Source: Allacma fusca
Lineage: Eukaryota; Arthropoda; Collembola; Symphypleona; Sminthuridae
DNA: 64,000 bases
Assembly (NCBI GenBank): GCA_947179485.1
Contig: OX359249.1
Coordinates: 42,828,250 to 42,892,249 of the forward strand
Direction of reading: 5' to 3'
Shown here: positions 28,111 through 42,128 of the stretch, in pieces
How positions within the stretch are numbered: position 1 is the first letter of the stretch
How the letters are laid out: the number at the start of each line of letters is the position of its first letter
Notes under the pieces: model-generated
Told to the model about the DNA's origin: nothing
Database searches by the model: none
Seen by the model: only the letters and a program-made list of their open reading frames with translations
Translations under genes and position numbers: made by a program

Positions 28111-30946
28111 ACAACCTTTTGGCATTTTTGCAAAAAAATAGGGATATTCTTTCTGCTTCAATTATTTAAAGGCGGGCTTTTCTGACTGAATTAGAATATT
28201 TTGAAGGCATTCGAATATATTGATGGACAGGCTCAAATAAATCCAACTGACATGAATAATGGAAATTTTATTTCAGAAACGTTTCGTTTCCTCAGAGTTT
28301 CCTGCCGCTGCTGTCGCAGTTCAAAAAAGTTCTCCGTGTAAAAAAATTCCTTAATGGATTTTACAATGGAGTGGAATTCAAATGTCCTATGTATGCACAT
28401 ACATTTACTACTGGATTTTCAGACCCTTTGTAACACATTACGGAAGCAAAGTTTTTGAGGAAAAATGCGTGGATAGGAGAATCAATTCCAAAATGAAAGT
28501 TTGCAAACATCAGGTCTACCGCAAGTTTGCGAGAGGTTGTTAGCGCTAGGATTAAGGAGAGCATTTACCCCTGCCATATAGCACACCTCAGAACAAGGGT
28601 ACTAACAATACCTGAATGGATGCTTGTGTAGGGCATACTATTTGCACAACTTTTGCAGGAGTGCACCTTCCATTCAGATTTTCAGAGAGGAAAGGTGTGC
28701 AGTTCGGGATAGAGCTCAAAGTATAAATCCACGTGAGAAGGACATGCACGATTTCCAAGGCACGATAATTCCCAAGGAATTTTTAAAAAATATTGGCCTT
28801 CATCAAGTAATTACAAATATGACACTAGGACTATTACAGATCATGTACAAGAGTAAGTTTTGTTTTTAAACCTATTAAATTATACCCCAGTAATTTAATT
28901 ATTTCCCAATGATCCGAAAGTTGTGATAAAATGTGAGACTCCACAAAAATGAAGGATCTTTTTAAGAACACATTTGGTCTTTTATCGGGACTCGTGGGTA
29001 ATGTAGTGTGAGGAGAGGATTTTAAGTACCTACGCAATGCTATATCTACGACATGGGGAAAAGTTTGTTGTCATAAGTGTAACGTACTCTGAATACTCAG
29101 TGGACTTTTACAGAGAACCGGAGAAAAAGATAGGGAAGAGACGCACTCTACGCACGCTAGGTTGTTACTCTGAAAAAGGCTATTACTATGGGATCATATG
29201 TATCTACATCTACGAGTTGAAATATACTCAAGATAATACAGAGGGATAAGGTCTCTGCATGCATCTCGTCTCTCTCGGCTACAGTGGGACTATGTACGAT
29301 GGAGGGGACTAATGGAGAAGAAAACTAGTTGGCACAATGAATGAATGAACGTGGAAGTTCAATGGCCCCCTGTATACGTACGTTTTTAGCTACATGCTGT
29401 TACTTATCTTACAGGGATAGTTTACACCATCCAGGAGCTGTACCAATAACAAATGCTGAGTTTTCCCTCGGTCCTTTCTAATATTCTCACGGTATTTCAT
29501 ATTGCATGCATTTTCCTTCCCCACATCACTGCTTTCTTCCCTATTAATAATTACCTTTCACAGTCTCCAGCCCATCTCTTGCCATACACGGAATTCCATG
29601 ATATTTCCAAAGTTTTGGAGGAGTCCCCCAAAAAAGTATCTACATATGATGATGCTTGTTGATTTTGTAGGGATGCAAACAGTCAGAGTTTTATCCACTA
29701 GATAAAATATGTCCAGGTTATGGAGAAACAAAAGTTCGATTTCCGCCACTACTATTAGTTACCATATGTTTCCAAGATCAAGGCTATTGAACTCAGTCAG
29801 TCATGTCATCACATGCATGAAGTTCTCTCCAGAAGAGTTCCTTCAATTAAATTGGATTAAAATAGGAAAACTAATAAATCCTTACAACAACCAGTTACGG
29901 GATGGGTGTTCCTCCAACTTTCATTTCCCATTAAACATTGGAGGAATTTAAACAGGGGAATGGAATGGTTTCTGATGGAAACCAGTATTAGATTTATTGG
30001 AGGAAAATATTCCTCCGGAACATTCCCTCCAAAAATAGCGTCCTCTCCCAAACCGTATATTTTTGAAATGTGTTACTCCACGAGGATATGTAGGAAGGAT
30101 GGAAGTTGAGGGAAACAATTTTCAATGGGATTGCGCTCAGTCGTTATGTAAATTTTCTTTTCATCCTATTATTGTATGATGATACATTTTTTTTTTCGTG
30201 TACAGGTGCAAGGTGAGTCCATAGCCTCTCCTAACATGATCGTGCAACTAGCTTTCTCACGTATCCTCACATTGAGTTATAGCTCTCTTGATGTGACTCT
30301 TCCTCTCTCCCATTTTTCAAGTGAGGAAGAGCATCTTTCATGAAATCCCACCAGTGTGAGGATTGTAGTTCAAGATTTAATCACACACGAGACCATAGGC
30401 AATCAATACTTTTATCATTATGGAAATTTTTTCAATTGCAACTACTTTTTTTTCTTCTTTTATGGCAGAGGAGTTAAATCAAATTAATTATCATTGTTAT
30501 TGAGCATTGTGTACTCCCCACATCATGCTTGATAAATTGGCAGGGGACATGAGGCGATTAGCATGCAAGATTGAGGGAGAGCTGGCTCTTATATGCGACT
30601 CTAACTGTGAGTGAAATATGTTAAAGAGTGAAAAATATGAAATTTACAGTTCAGCACGTCATTTGAGTTTTTTTTTTATGTTGTTGTGATATATATTGTA
30701 CAACAATAATTTTATTTGGAAACCAGTGAGTTAATTTTTGATTTTTTCTCATTTCTTTCTTGTAAGGATTTTTCCGGCTACACAGGTATAGAAGCACAGG
30801 AGGACTTGTAATAACTGAGGCTCGACAAATTAAAATTCCAATCAAGTCTGTGGGCATAAGTAAGAGTACAATAAATGACTGGAAGTCTCGTCCACTCTTC
30901 ATTTCATGCATACTATCTTGGAGAGCCAAACCTGATTTGATGTTTC

Positions 30947-30947
<1 letters not shown>

Positions 30948-30985
<38 letters not shown>
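30948..30985 (+). repeat. (GT)19 microsatellite
   Basis: Thirty-eight uninterrupted bases of alternating G and T. The minus-strand reading yields a spurious Thr-His repeat. Confidence 0.97.
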
Positions 30986-30987
<2 letters not shown>

Positions 30988-33231
30988 GCTCCAAGTGTAT
31001 GCATCTATGCAAAGGAGCTGTTCATCACGTATGTACATGTAAATTCAGAGATTCCTTGGCATCCTCAGACAAACAATACAAGTATAAGGATAGTTTCTGA
31101 ACGCATAATTTCACTTTTGTCTCTTCAACCCGAGCAGTTCCTGTTTAATGATCCGAAGCCATATGGAGCTCTACCAAAGGTTTTGATTCCGATGAAATGA
31201 CAACTGTCAACTTGAGGAATGTGAGAATCGTAAACTATTTAGCAGCTCGAAATCTCTTTCAGCGTTAAGCCTCTTAACAATTCTGGCTTCTCACTACAGT
31301 CATCCTGACTCCTCACTTTACATATACCACACAGATAAAGATTATTAATTGTTTATTCCACAGTGGGAATTCCCACTGAATCTAACTCCAAGCTTTGAGG
31401 TAGTATTTGGGAGGCGTGAGATTACAACTTAGCTCTTCATTTTTCTAAATCGCGCTTCGCCAATAAATTGTAACTTAAGGGGAAGGATAATGGAAAAATC
31501 GACGGTGGTTCTCATGTTTTCCAAATTTCATATCAAAAAATCCTGTACTTTATAATAACTAAGATTTTACCATCGCCATCTCGGAGGGTTCAACTGTAGC
31601 ATAGTCCCAGTGACACCAGTGACTCTCATTTTGAGACATTTAATTGAAAAGCATATAAAATCCAGAAAGTCCAGCTAGTTTCTATGAAAGCTCCATATTT
31701 TTTACTTTATGAGAATAATTTTCGATAGAAACTCGTAATTTCCCCTGAAAGTTTACAACGAAAACAAAAGTGTTGGAGTATCTATTTGACAGAGTAATGA
31801 AAAGTGAAAGCCTTGATTGTAAACGATGCAGTTATGAGAAAATTGTAATGGCTTATCTATCTCACCAATGGCTTGTAAGTTCCTACATATTTGTATTTAT
31901 CCCACTGCTACCACACTACAAGGCGTTCAACTGCATAAAACAGTGGCCATAAGGTGATCCATTCATTTATTGCAGTTGACAGGAGATACAGTTTGCTTTC
32001 TGCACAAGCCCATCACACTGGTGTACTGATGCGTGTACAGAACATATGTACTTATCTGATTCTGTTCTGCATGGTGGCATTTAAGACAGATGATACACTA
32101 ACCTGTTATCATTTTCACAGCAGATTATTAGTTCCTATTTATTACCCTCTTGTAAAAGATACTTGAGGGGTTGAGGCGTCGCAGCTGAGAAAAAATCAAT
32201 AATAATTGGTTCCAAGAATGGTCAGTTACAGTATCACAGTTAGTGTACTCATCTCAAGTAGCGGATTTCTTTGGAAGTCATTATTTCACACCTGAAATTT
32301 CTCCCCCCTCCCCTTCTTATTTCTTGAAACCTTTAATCTGCCAAGTAGTGCGTCAATAAAAATTTTAATTTTGTACTTGAGTTTTAACCATCAGAAAAAT
32401 AATGTGAGAAAACATTTGGAAGTCCCAGGAATGCAGAAATCTTGTATGATACCATTGTACGGGAAGGAAACTGCAACCAGATTTAGTACCGGATAGTTGT
32501 GACGAAACGTTCCATTAAATCTCCGTCAGATACGAGGTACACTCTCCAATTCCAATGTACGTGTTTACTTTATCCCATACATAATTATATATACATAGAA
32601 TAGATATGCATATAGCTGCTGTTAATTAAACTTGCATCTAGGGACCGTGCATGGTACAGATAAAATGTCTTCCATAACATTTATGCTTTATGACTTAAAT
32701 GATGCTAAGATAAAATTAGATGAAAGGAAAAATAATATTGCATGGTGAACTCCAACGTTTGATAACTCTTGGGACTCGCCACGTTAAAAATCCCATAGCC
32801 TCTGGTACAGTAGTGTAACGGGGGGATATTTTTAAAAACTGTTACGAACAGACAGGAATAAGAGTAAAATTTTGGAAAGAAAAGGTGAACATCTGGAGTC
32901 TTACAATAATGTCTGTGTTCCGTTGACTTCTTCACATCTCTCTGCAGACTCAATTTTGCATCTTAGCTGACACTATGTGTACTTTTATCATGCAATCTTA
33001 CATCGATCCAGCATGTCAAACCTTACAATGTATATACTTGTATTACTACTGCTCCTAGTACTACACCTGCCATTTTACTCCCGAGACTTTGACCAGCAGT
33101 GACCGAATGAATGCACTTGTATATATTTATAGAACAAGACTCTATCATATCTCCGGCCTAGCGCTGCAATGTCAGAGCACTGGAGAAGGATGTGTATGTA
33201 AGTGGTTGAATGAAATGACTAATAAAACATG

Positions 33232-33233
<2 letters not shown>

Positions 33234-33280
<47 letters not shown>
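33234..33280 (+). repeat. (GA)23 microsatellite, longest in the window
   Basis: Forty-seven uninterrupted bases of alternating G and A. Confidence 0.97.
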
Positions 33281-33283
<3 letters not shown>

Positions 33284-33341
33284 CGCTCTACGCATTCAGA
33301 GTCTATTAGACTTGCATTCGTTGGGTTAGAGGAGGGCATTG

Positions 33342-33365
33342 CCACCACTACTAGTACTACTACTA
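33342..33365 (+). repeat. ACT-rich trinucleotide stretch
   Basis: ccaccactactagtactac continues into tactat, an imperfect (ACT)n run close to the long GA tract. Confidence 0.7.
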
Positions 33366-35758
33366 TACGGCAACGATTTAGCGATGCAACTCATTCACAG
33401 TTGCATGTTCCCATCAGGACATTCTTCCATGAAATCACTAGAAATTCTAATAAATATCAAACGCTAAATTTCCCTAGTCATGCATTACTCTTTGGATACG
33501 TAAATTAACAGACACACACCAGGAGACACACAGTACATGGAAATGGTGTGCGAGCATAATTCCAAACCAATTCACTCTACCCCTCTACACTCTGATCCAC
33601 TGAGGACATGACGAAGTTGAAGATCCAATATTATGATTTCCATTTCTACATTGGACGGTCAGGTTGACAGTTACTAGAAAACCCATTGCGTGGAAGAGCA
33701 TTATTGAATTTCCCTACTTTGAGACCTCTCAATTAAGGTCAGAGGAGCAGAGACTCATCTTTAAAAATGCCACTGGTTCTTGATACACAAATATATGTTG
33801 AAGTTGGGAGTGAGATCTCTCATCTCCCATCATCATCAGAGAGAAGGCAGGAACCTCAGTTACATATATTTTTGCTCGAGGTTGGAGATTTATATACTTC
33901 CTCCTCAATGACTTATCTTGAGGAGAGTAACGTGAATGGTATCCTATTGAGTGTGTTACAGTCTTGAAAGTTGACGTATGGACTACTGTGAATCATCAAT
34001 AGTTCAAATCAATTTTATCGCTACGAAGCTATTACCAGAGAAAAATCAGCGTATCGAAATCCAAAGGAAATGGAATGTTGTCCTTACTGGCAAGAAATGC
34101 GTGTTATCAGAAGTGCTCACATGCGTATGGATGTGTGTCCTTTCTTCCTACAAGAGGAATGATACTAAAGTGAATTCCTGCTCTTTATATTTTATTACAT
34201 AAGCACATGCACAGGCAGGGCTCCTGTGATAGGAGCGTCCTGAGCAACGTGCAGAGGCATATGTCCTGAGCCAGTGTACATATGCTAGTTTTATTATGCT
34301 TCGTCTGTTGATGGGCTGGTAAGGAACGAGTGAACGAGGCTAAAAAGAAAAAAAAAAGATTTTACGAAACGAATTTTCTACAGTCACACACACGCTATAG
34401 AGCAGTCGTCTAGAAGACGAGTCAACTCCCTGCCAAAAATCATCTGATATTTTGTGCCATTCAATCGCGAACTGCTGTTTCATACAAGCATAACATCTTG
34501 TCTTCACATTCTCATGCTTTTGTCAGTACGGAAAATACTCCACGACTAAGATGACGACATGTCAAACAGATGGGAAGAACAAGTGAGAAACTGGCGAAGG
34601 ATTTACGATAGGTAGTCTCTAAAATTAAAACTATTCTTTAAAAAATCACATTGTCAGCATCGCATCGTTTCAGCTTTCTCAAGCAGATTTCATTTTTTTA
34701 AAACTCCTCTCGTTATTTCTCCCCAGCTAGCAAGCGGCATTACTATAAAGAAGACTGTGACTTCTAAAAAGAATCGCGGTCTAGAAACTGCTGCTCTCAA
34801 ATTAAGTCTTAATAATACAAAAATTATAGTTTTCAGTTTGCCAAAAAGGTTCTTGCAGGAGAAAAAAAAGGGAATTGCGAAGGATTTGAGGGAGCAGAGT
34901 TACTCCAGTGTTTGAGCTAAATTATCTGAAGGCTCCGCTACTAATACACTTGAGTTAACATAAGTGTACGTCTGTACATTTCCTCGTACAATTTTATAAG
35001 GGCTTGAACTCATATAATTGTCAGATAAAGAAAACACTTCCTTCCCGACGTATGTATGTATGTACGGGAGTCAGGACGGATTGGGGATTGTCAATGATGA
35101 AGCGGTAACCCTTTAACAAGGAGTAACACCCGGACAATGAAGGAATGTTTGGATAGGTTTAGGCAAGCTTGGGAAGTGCATACGAAGAAAATCGATACGT
35201 GCGGTAGGTTATAGACTTAAGCCCGGTATGGTTGAGGAACGGTGAAAGGTGAGAGCGGAGAATGCATGCAATCACTACCAACTCTGACCATATATACCTC
35301 TCACTTGACTATGTACTCCATGGATACTGGGCTGGAAACGCAACGTTCACTCACATCACGCTAGGCTCTGGGGAATAATCAATAAAGTAAAAGCCTTCCG
35401 TCAAACTCTTCCAGAGTTCAAAACGAAATTCCCCCTTTTATCTTCATCTAATCCCATTTTTCGGTTCCTAACACCACTAACTCCGCGATACATGCTCCTC
35501 GAGGCCACTACTGATTTTGACACAACATATTGCAAATTAATTAGGACATTTCCAGTAAAAACCCTCTTCCTACCTCAAAATGCTCCAGCGTTTGACTCCA
35601 TCATCCTTTCATCAATGAGCATTGCACAAGCCATTCATACTTGACGGTATTATGAAGCACGAGCCTCATTATTACAAAGTAAAGTAATGAAGCCCTTCCA
35701 AACATTATCCCTCAAATTGGAATTCCCACAGGAAGTGCAGTAGATATCTGAAACATTT

Positions 35759-35774
35759 CCCCTCCCCTCCCCCC
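35759..35774 (+). repeat. C-rich polypyrimidine tract
   Basis: cccctcccctcccccc is identical to the 16-base core of the tract at 1010-1025. Only three long G-runs are present on the minus strand, so the quadruplex motif is weaker. Confidence 0.75.
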
Positions 35775-36282
35775 ATCTCCAACAAGTCCGAGCAGGGAAT
35801 CTCCTAAAGTTTTAGTTCTAAAGTACTCCAAGTAAATATGTACAATAGCTTCGAACAACAGCTTCCCTTCTTATGCCCAGGTAATATTTTAAAGTCCTAG
35901 CCTCCCCTCATGGATATATAAAAGTTATTTGGTTTATGAGTCCGTAAACGCAGCTAATTTTTAATTGCATGGAAATTTAAACGTTGACGGCTTAATTAAG
36001 ATGATAAAAAAACTGCAGGGAACTCCATCCACCAAAGTCAGAATCGATTTCAAGACTAAATAAAGTCAATCACCTCAGAGCTGAGGGAGTTTATGCCATG
36101 CAGTAGATACACAAACTTTCAATATTCAAAGGCTAGGTTTAGTCAGGCGTAGATTGTTGTTGTCATACATTACGCTTACGCATACATAGATTACCGCATG
36201 CAGCAAAAGTTTTTGCTGGTATTATGTAACAGCATAATATACCACAACTCTGCAAGCACTTGAACCTGGTCTGTCCATCCAT

Positions 36283-36320
36283 ATGTATGCACATACATAC
36301 ATGTGTAATGATGTATGTAC
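36283..36320. repeat. Cluster of ACATAC/TATGTA units
   Basis: ccatatgtatgcacatac followed by atacatgtgtaatgatg and tatgtacac, the same dispersed motif family as at 28.1 kb. Confidence 0.7.
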
Positions 36321-38318
36321 ACCCAGCTCTTTTTCTCTTGAGGAATCTTCTCAGAAACGTTGTAAGCTGTAACGCATTAATAATTTATAGTTCCAATAAT
36401 TTAAGTTCATAATGCCGCATATCAAGTCAATTTATTCCTAAAGGAATCCTATAAGAAGTAGAGGATTTTGAAAAAAAAATGCCCTGAGAATCTTATCCAT
36501 AGAATTAAATGAAGAGTGCTCAAAATTAGTGAACTCATTAAAATGCTCATATTCATTTTCCTCCCATGCGTATTCAGGAGGTTGGGGCAGAAATTTCTAT
36601 AAAATAAAAACCCTTTGAATAGACTCTCGTTAACAAATCCTCCCATTCAAATGCAAACTTGTTCTGACTTAAAAGATTAAAATATTGGTCCAGCTTATCA
36701 CAATTTGATGTGATAGGAACTCATCTCACAAATTGGTACAAATCAAACTTGATTGGACAAACTTGAACTTCGTTCTGTTTCGGTACATAGTATGTTTTTT
36801 TTCGAACGCACATACATATCTACATATGTACATGAGGGAATATAAATTTACATACAAAAGTACATTGCGTACCGGTAGGCAAAGCACTCATTAGTAAATA
36901 TCATTTGGAGCCTGTCATTCTTTCGTAAAACTGTACAGAGTATGGAAATAGAGGTAGGTGGCTGACATGAGTTTTTACTTAGGGAGAATGTGATTGAAAA
37001 ATTTTGCTTGAAAGTTTGAGAAATCCTGGTTTCTCGGTCCCATATAATAAAATATCCGCCAAGAGTAAGAGTCAACTAAATGACACTGCAAACAAGCAAC
37101 GTTTAAAATTAAGGACAGTTGTATATAAACTTCCGCATTTCCTTGGAACGCTCCTGTTCATAAAATCCAAGCTACAAAATGACAATATTTAAATGACGTG
37201 ATAAAAGCTTAAAATATAGTTTATATACAAATTGTTTTGCCCGACGATAAAGAGGATATTTTAATCTGTCGGTTACTCCGGCTCGGGTGCTATTATGGGT
37301 TAGTTTACGATGATTGTCTCAAGTTATTTTACATACGTGAGGATAATAATATGCCGACGTGTGCTGTAGCACGTACATACATACAATGCCCTGTCTCCAC
37401 TGGGAAGAGCAGGAGTCTACAATTAACTAAGACGGATGACTCTCACTTAAAGTCAGATTTGTATTGGGATCTGAGCAACTCTTGTATGTATATGTAGATA
37501 CTTCCTATGTGTGAGCTTCCAATGTTAAAGTCATCCCAGTGAATGCTTTACAGCGTACGCAAAAAGGGAGAAAAAAAAACTAGTCGGTGACAATCCCTTA
37601 CATTCAAGTCGTTGGGATAAATTTGCACGGGGATTTAAATGACATGTATAAATTTCTGTATCCCTTCTTTCTGAGTGTGTGAAGAGAGTTAGGGAACGAA
37701 ATTAGAATGATACGGCGGTTGTAAGATTGTGGAGTACGGAGAGATAGGAGGAGAAGATTGGGAAGAAGTTGCCTCGTGGATTAAAAAAATTCGGAGCGTT
37801 GGTGGGACGAAAAAGCAGAGAAAAGGAGGACAACTGTTGCTTGCGGAATTATAGTAGTCTTCTTTTCATGGACCTAGAAAATCTCAAGAGTGGTTCTGTC
37901 CTCTTGGTTCCCATCTCTCCCCGTCGTAATCTACACTCAAGGAATCTCAGCTACTACATGGTCGAGGCAGAGTGGAGAACGTGTAATGGGCCACATCCCG
38001 TTGCCCCCACAATATTTTACCCGTGCAAAATCCTTGCTTATGATTATAACATCCACACACAGACACTCACACTTACTCTGCCCTATGCTGTCAATTTACT
38101 CTCACAATCTGATACTTTCTTCTGTTTTAAACACATTTCATTCCTTGAACATGTATCTCCTCTCTGCTCTCTCTCTCTCTCTCTGCTGCATGCAAAAGGG
38201 ATTTTTAACTATTAGGTAACTATAGGTAACAGGCATATGTACATACTAGTTTGAGGGTACTGCTGAGTTCCAAATCGTATTTTCTTACATGCTTCAATCC
38301 AAGTACACACTACAGACT

Positions 38319-38346
38319 ACACACACACACACACACACACACACAC
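38319..38346 (+). repeat. (AC)14 microsatellite
   Basis: Twenty-eight uninterrupted bases of alternating A and C. Confidence 0.96.
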
Positions 38347-39311
38347 TCCTTGAAGCTGGGAGAATATTTGGATAAACTCTTGGTCTTTGTCGTTGAAATA
38401 TTTGTTCAACGTGAACAAGTAAAATTGTACTTGATCGTGTACATGCAAAAGTATTTATGGTTTCTGTATTATTAACAGCTGAAAAGTTTTACTTACGTAC
38501 AGTAAATAAACAGTCCGCGTTACGCACTTTACGTCATGAATTGCTCCTCATTGAAACGTAATCGCGTGTATTATCTAACCCTATCAAGGGCTGTTCCCAT
38601 ATGCACGCACCCAGTATGCACGTACATGCGTAGGTGTTCTTTGATAAGTGTAGCATCTTTGATAAGTATATTATTAGTTTCAAGCCTTTACTATCCATTT
38701 GTAATGGGAAGTTTGCAAAAAGTACATTCTTCAACTTCTCCTCCGTAATACTATACAGTCGGAGCTGAAGCTGGAATACGAAAATAAAATGTATGTATAC
38801 ACGCTCCTCTAATCCTACAGGCTTTTTTCCAAATCTACCTCTTCTTTCACTCTCTACGCATTCTCCTCTTGCTAACCCATATCGAAGATCTGACTATTCT
38901 GTTTACAGCTTTTTTAAAGTTACACTTCTCCGTTCCTCCCAGCTCTCTGTTCCTCAGGAATCATTTAATTAAATCAGAGCATCAAATTAATCCAGCTTTG
39001 CAGAACCACAAATGATCATTTAAAAAAAATGTCCATCATCATTATACTCTGGTACTTTGAGCCTCACACTCGAAGGCAACCCCGGATGACGGAGGGAGTA
39101 AAAATGTGACTTGGTGCGTAAGCTTCCCAAACGGCTGTCTTTGATATCAAACTTATATATTTCGAACCTTTTTTATCAACTGCAGAGACTGATGCTGGAT
39201 TGCGAATGAGGGCCTAACACTAGCAAAAGATTTGGCAGTTGGCACTGAATCCTCACACAGAGAGTGGTCATTGAACTCCATGCTTTCAATTATGTTGTCT
39301 CTTCATTTAAG

Positions 39312-39347
39312 CACACACACACACACACACACACTCACACACACACA
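39312..39347 (+). repeat. (CA)n microsatellite with one interruption
   Basis: A CA run to 39334, a single T, then a second CA run to about 39347. Confidence 0.95.
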
Positions 39348-41961
39348 TACAGAATGTATACGCACATGTTTAGAACGCACAAGTTTTTTTTCTTCCCAAT
39401 AAATGCACGCACAAATTACGCACCAACTCAAGACAACGTTCCTAGGGCTTACAAGCCCATGAAGGCACGCAAAAGACGCACATAGATATACTAATTTATT
39501 CAACCCCATCGACGAGCCATTTTTGCCCACTTGCCATAATCCTGTATCCCTATCCCTGCCATGCATGCACCAGCTTGTCATGGTTGGTGCTTTTGAGCAA
39601 ATTCTTTTCCTTGGAAGCTCCTCAAAATATATGTAGACTCCATCCGAATTCTCAACACCAGAACTTCCATGGTCACAGGAGCAATTAATTCATGCTAGAT
39701 TCCGGACCTTTGCAACTTAACAATGAGGAAGCACTCCTGAGCAATACCAGTACTACACACTAATCAGACCTAATTATTATTGATAGCTGCTGGCGGGTTG
39801 GAAACATATTTTCCTACAACTACCCTTTTGATACTAGCTTAATTGAAAAGTGAAGTATGTAATTAAGCAGGAAGGTCTCTTAATATTTACCATCATGCCC
39901 ATGAGAAGATCTAAGGTAATTGTTATGCGGGAACATCTGTCATAAAAATCATAAAGGGTATATTTTTGTTCCAAAGAAGAGAAAAGGCAACGTTTAGAAT
40001 TTTATAGGCAGAGCCTGTTTTTTTTGTAAACGTGTATCCAAATCCCTGATCCCTCAATACACAAACAGTAGGTTTAAAAATGTGAGTTAAAATTTCCTGT
40101 GCAGACGCTGGATTTACATAGGATCTCGAGAGGATGACATGTGCCAGGAGGAGAGAGGAATCAACTACCACCGAGGTTGCTTGCTAAAGGTCGAAACTAT
40201 GCTTAGTTGATTAGTCATACGTTGAAGAGTGCTCGAAAATTGTTATGTAAATTGAAATCACATAATTGACACAACATTAGTAGGATAATAGTCCGTAAAT
40301 ACGCATAAGTTAGTCTCATCCTCATGGAAATACCGAGTGTTAGTTTCTGCAGGGAGTTACTTTATGTAATCATGCATTACATGGAACGTTTAGTCCTAAG
40401 AAAATAAAACTCTTTGAAAGCACTTGTTGAATTACTTAGTAGTCCGCTGGGTTACGTCGAGACTGCGGGCTAAAAATGAATCCAGATTTTTTCCCAGCTA
40501 AAGGCTTTTTTCTACCCTGATTTAATGCAATTCTTATTTCCAATTTGAACCTGGTCTCAGAGTCAGAGCACGGTGCACGTACATATATGTTCTGGTGTAT
40601 GATAAAATATTATGTAATCCTCAGCACAGCGGAACCACTACATATACATACTACTTCAACTATACAAGGAACGGGGTGAAAGGACAGCGTCGTTTTACTT
40701 GAATCATTCGTACCTATATAGAAGGAAGCACGTGCAGACAATCATTTTTGCACGCACTTCCACAACATTCGCCTATTTCTTTTCTCCCCTTTAACCCTCC
40801 TTCACTTGAGTAGTGTTACACGCCCAGCATGATTTTCTGGCCCTTTTTTATGCAGAACATAAATCTCTTAATTTTGATTGACCCCGCAGTCATCTTTAAG
40901 AATTTCCAATATTTTAACGAATGGTTTAATATTTACTAACATGAACCTGAACCTCAGCGGAAGTCCTCTATGAATCATCTATCCTGCCTCCAACTCACAG
41001 AATATCATCGCTCTCTCTCGACTGGGGCTAACCTTTATCTATTATTATTAATCTATTTTTTTTAATATAAAGCACACATCATGTATAATGAAAGTATGGC
41101 CTGTAATTATTATGAGGGTCGGATAAAATACAGCAGATTTACAAATTAACACCGTCATGTTAACCTTTTGTAATTTCGAGTTCATCCCATGGATGGATGT
41201 TGTCCGTGAGGTAATGAAAGTAATTAAAATTAGAAGCAATCGGATTTGTCTTGGGCCAGGATAAAGCAGGTTTTTTAAATAAAGGTAATTATAATAGTAC
41301 CGTCGGCATGATCCGGAATTAAGATGTAGACTTCTATAATTTTGGTAATAATTAAATCCTGTTTCTTATACCCCTGCCAAATAGCACCACAAATCACAAG
41401 TTAAACTCTGGCTATAAACCTATATAGTCCGCGTGCCACAGCCTCTCGGAAAATCCCTGAAAATACGCAAGTTCCTTAACAGATGCAGACGAAGCCAAAT
41501 TGATATCAACGTGAGATTTTCCTGGGTACGGGCTGCACCGGTAGCGCCATAAATCTCCCACAGCCTTAATTGCATTCATGTTACGAAATACAAGGTAATT
41601 TTATTTGGCTGTAATAATTATAGACTTGCTCCCATCTTCACTTTTTTCCTGCCACTTTAAACACTTTGAGACAATTTCATTTTTACCTCCCAGAGCATCA
41701 GCTCAAGCCCTAATTGGTTTCCATGTGTGAATTCTAATGTCAATCCAGAATTAGCCAGCTGTGAGGCTCTGCTTTAAACTGGAACATTCAGTCCTATTTA
41801 TTTGTATACTCAAATTTAAAAGATGGATTTATAGGACCTGATTACAGCTCACACCTCAAGCCCCGCAAAGTGTGATAAGTCTACAAGACTTTCTCGTTTC
41901 AGAATTTACTTCTTAAATTGATTTCCGGTAATTCTTCATGTGTTATTTAACGCTCGTACAG

Positions 41962-42128
41962 GAAAGTGCTACACGCTGCTTTAATCCTTACCCATTACGC
42001 CCACATCTTCTATTTAAAATAGCCTACGTACGTACCCTATCTGTACATTTGTCGTCACCATCATTATTGAGGAGGGCTCTCCGTACCTGCTCTACAGTTT
42101 TTGAAAGTTTGGGTTTACTAAAACCAAG
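41962..42128 (+). other. Weak candidate exon, unidentified
   Basis: An open frame is bounded by an acceptor-like CGTACAG|GAAAGT and a donor-like CCAAG|GTAAAC, 167 nt in a single open frame (Arg/Leu-rich, ESATRCFNPYPLRPHLLF near the start). I do not recognise the product, and no partner exon was found nearby. Chance is the default explanation. Confidence 0.12.

Larger units (their letters stand above)
24001..36000. other. Non-coding DNA, no gene found
   Basis: AT-rich sequence with the long GT and GA microsatellites and ACATATGT motifs at about 27.6, 28.1 and 32.0 kb. No exon with recognisable homology was found on either strand. Confidence 0.6.

Noticed and set aside
30651-31004. 117-residue frame with a His-Thr repeat
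   Set aside because: The repeat is the translation of the (GT)n microsatellite.
37769-38215. 148-residue open frame, plus strand
   Set aside because: Its second half derives from a CT-rich tract giving Ser/Leu repeats. No homology, and a second overlapping frame of similar length in the same place argues for low stop density rather than coding.
41369-41378. tacccctgcc, resembling the right end of the hAT MITE
   Set aside because: No matching CAGGGG terminus or target duplication within a plausible distance.
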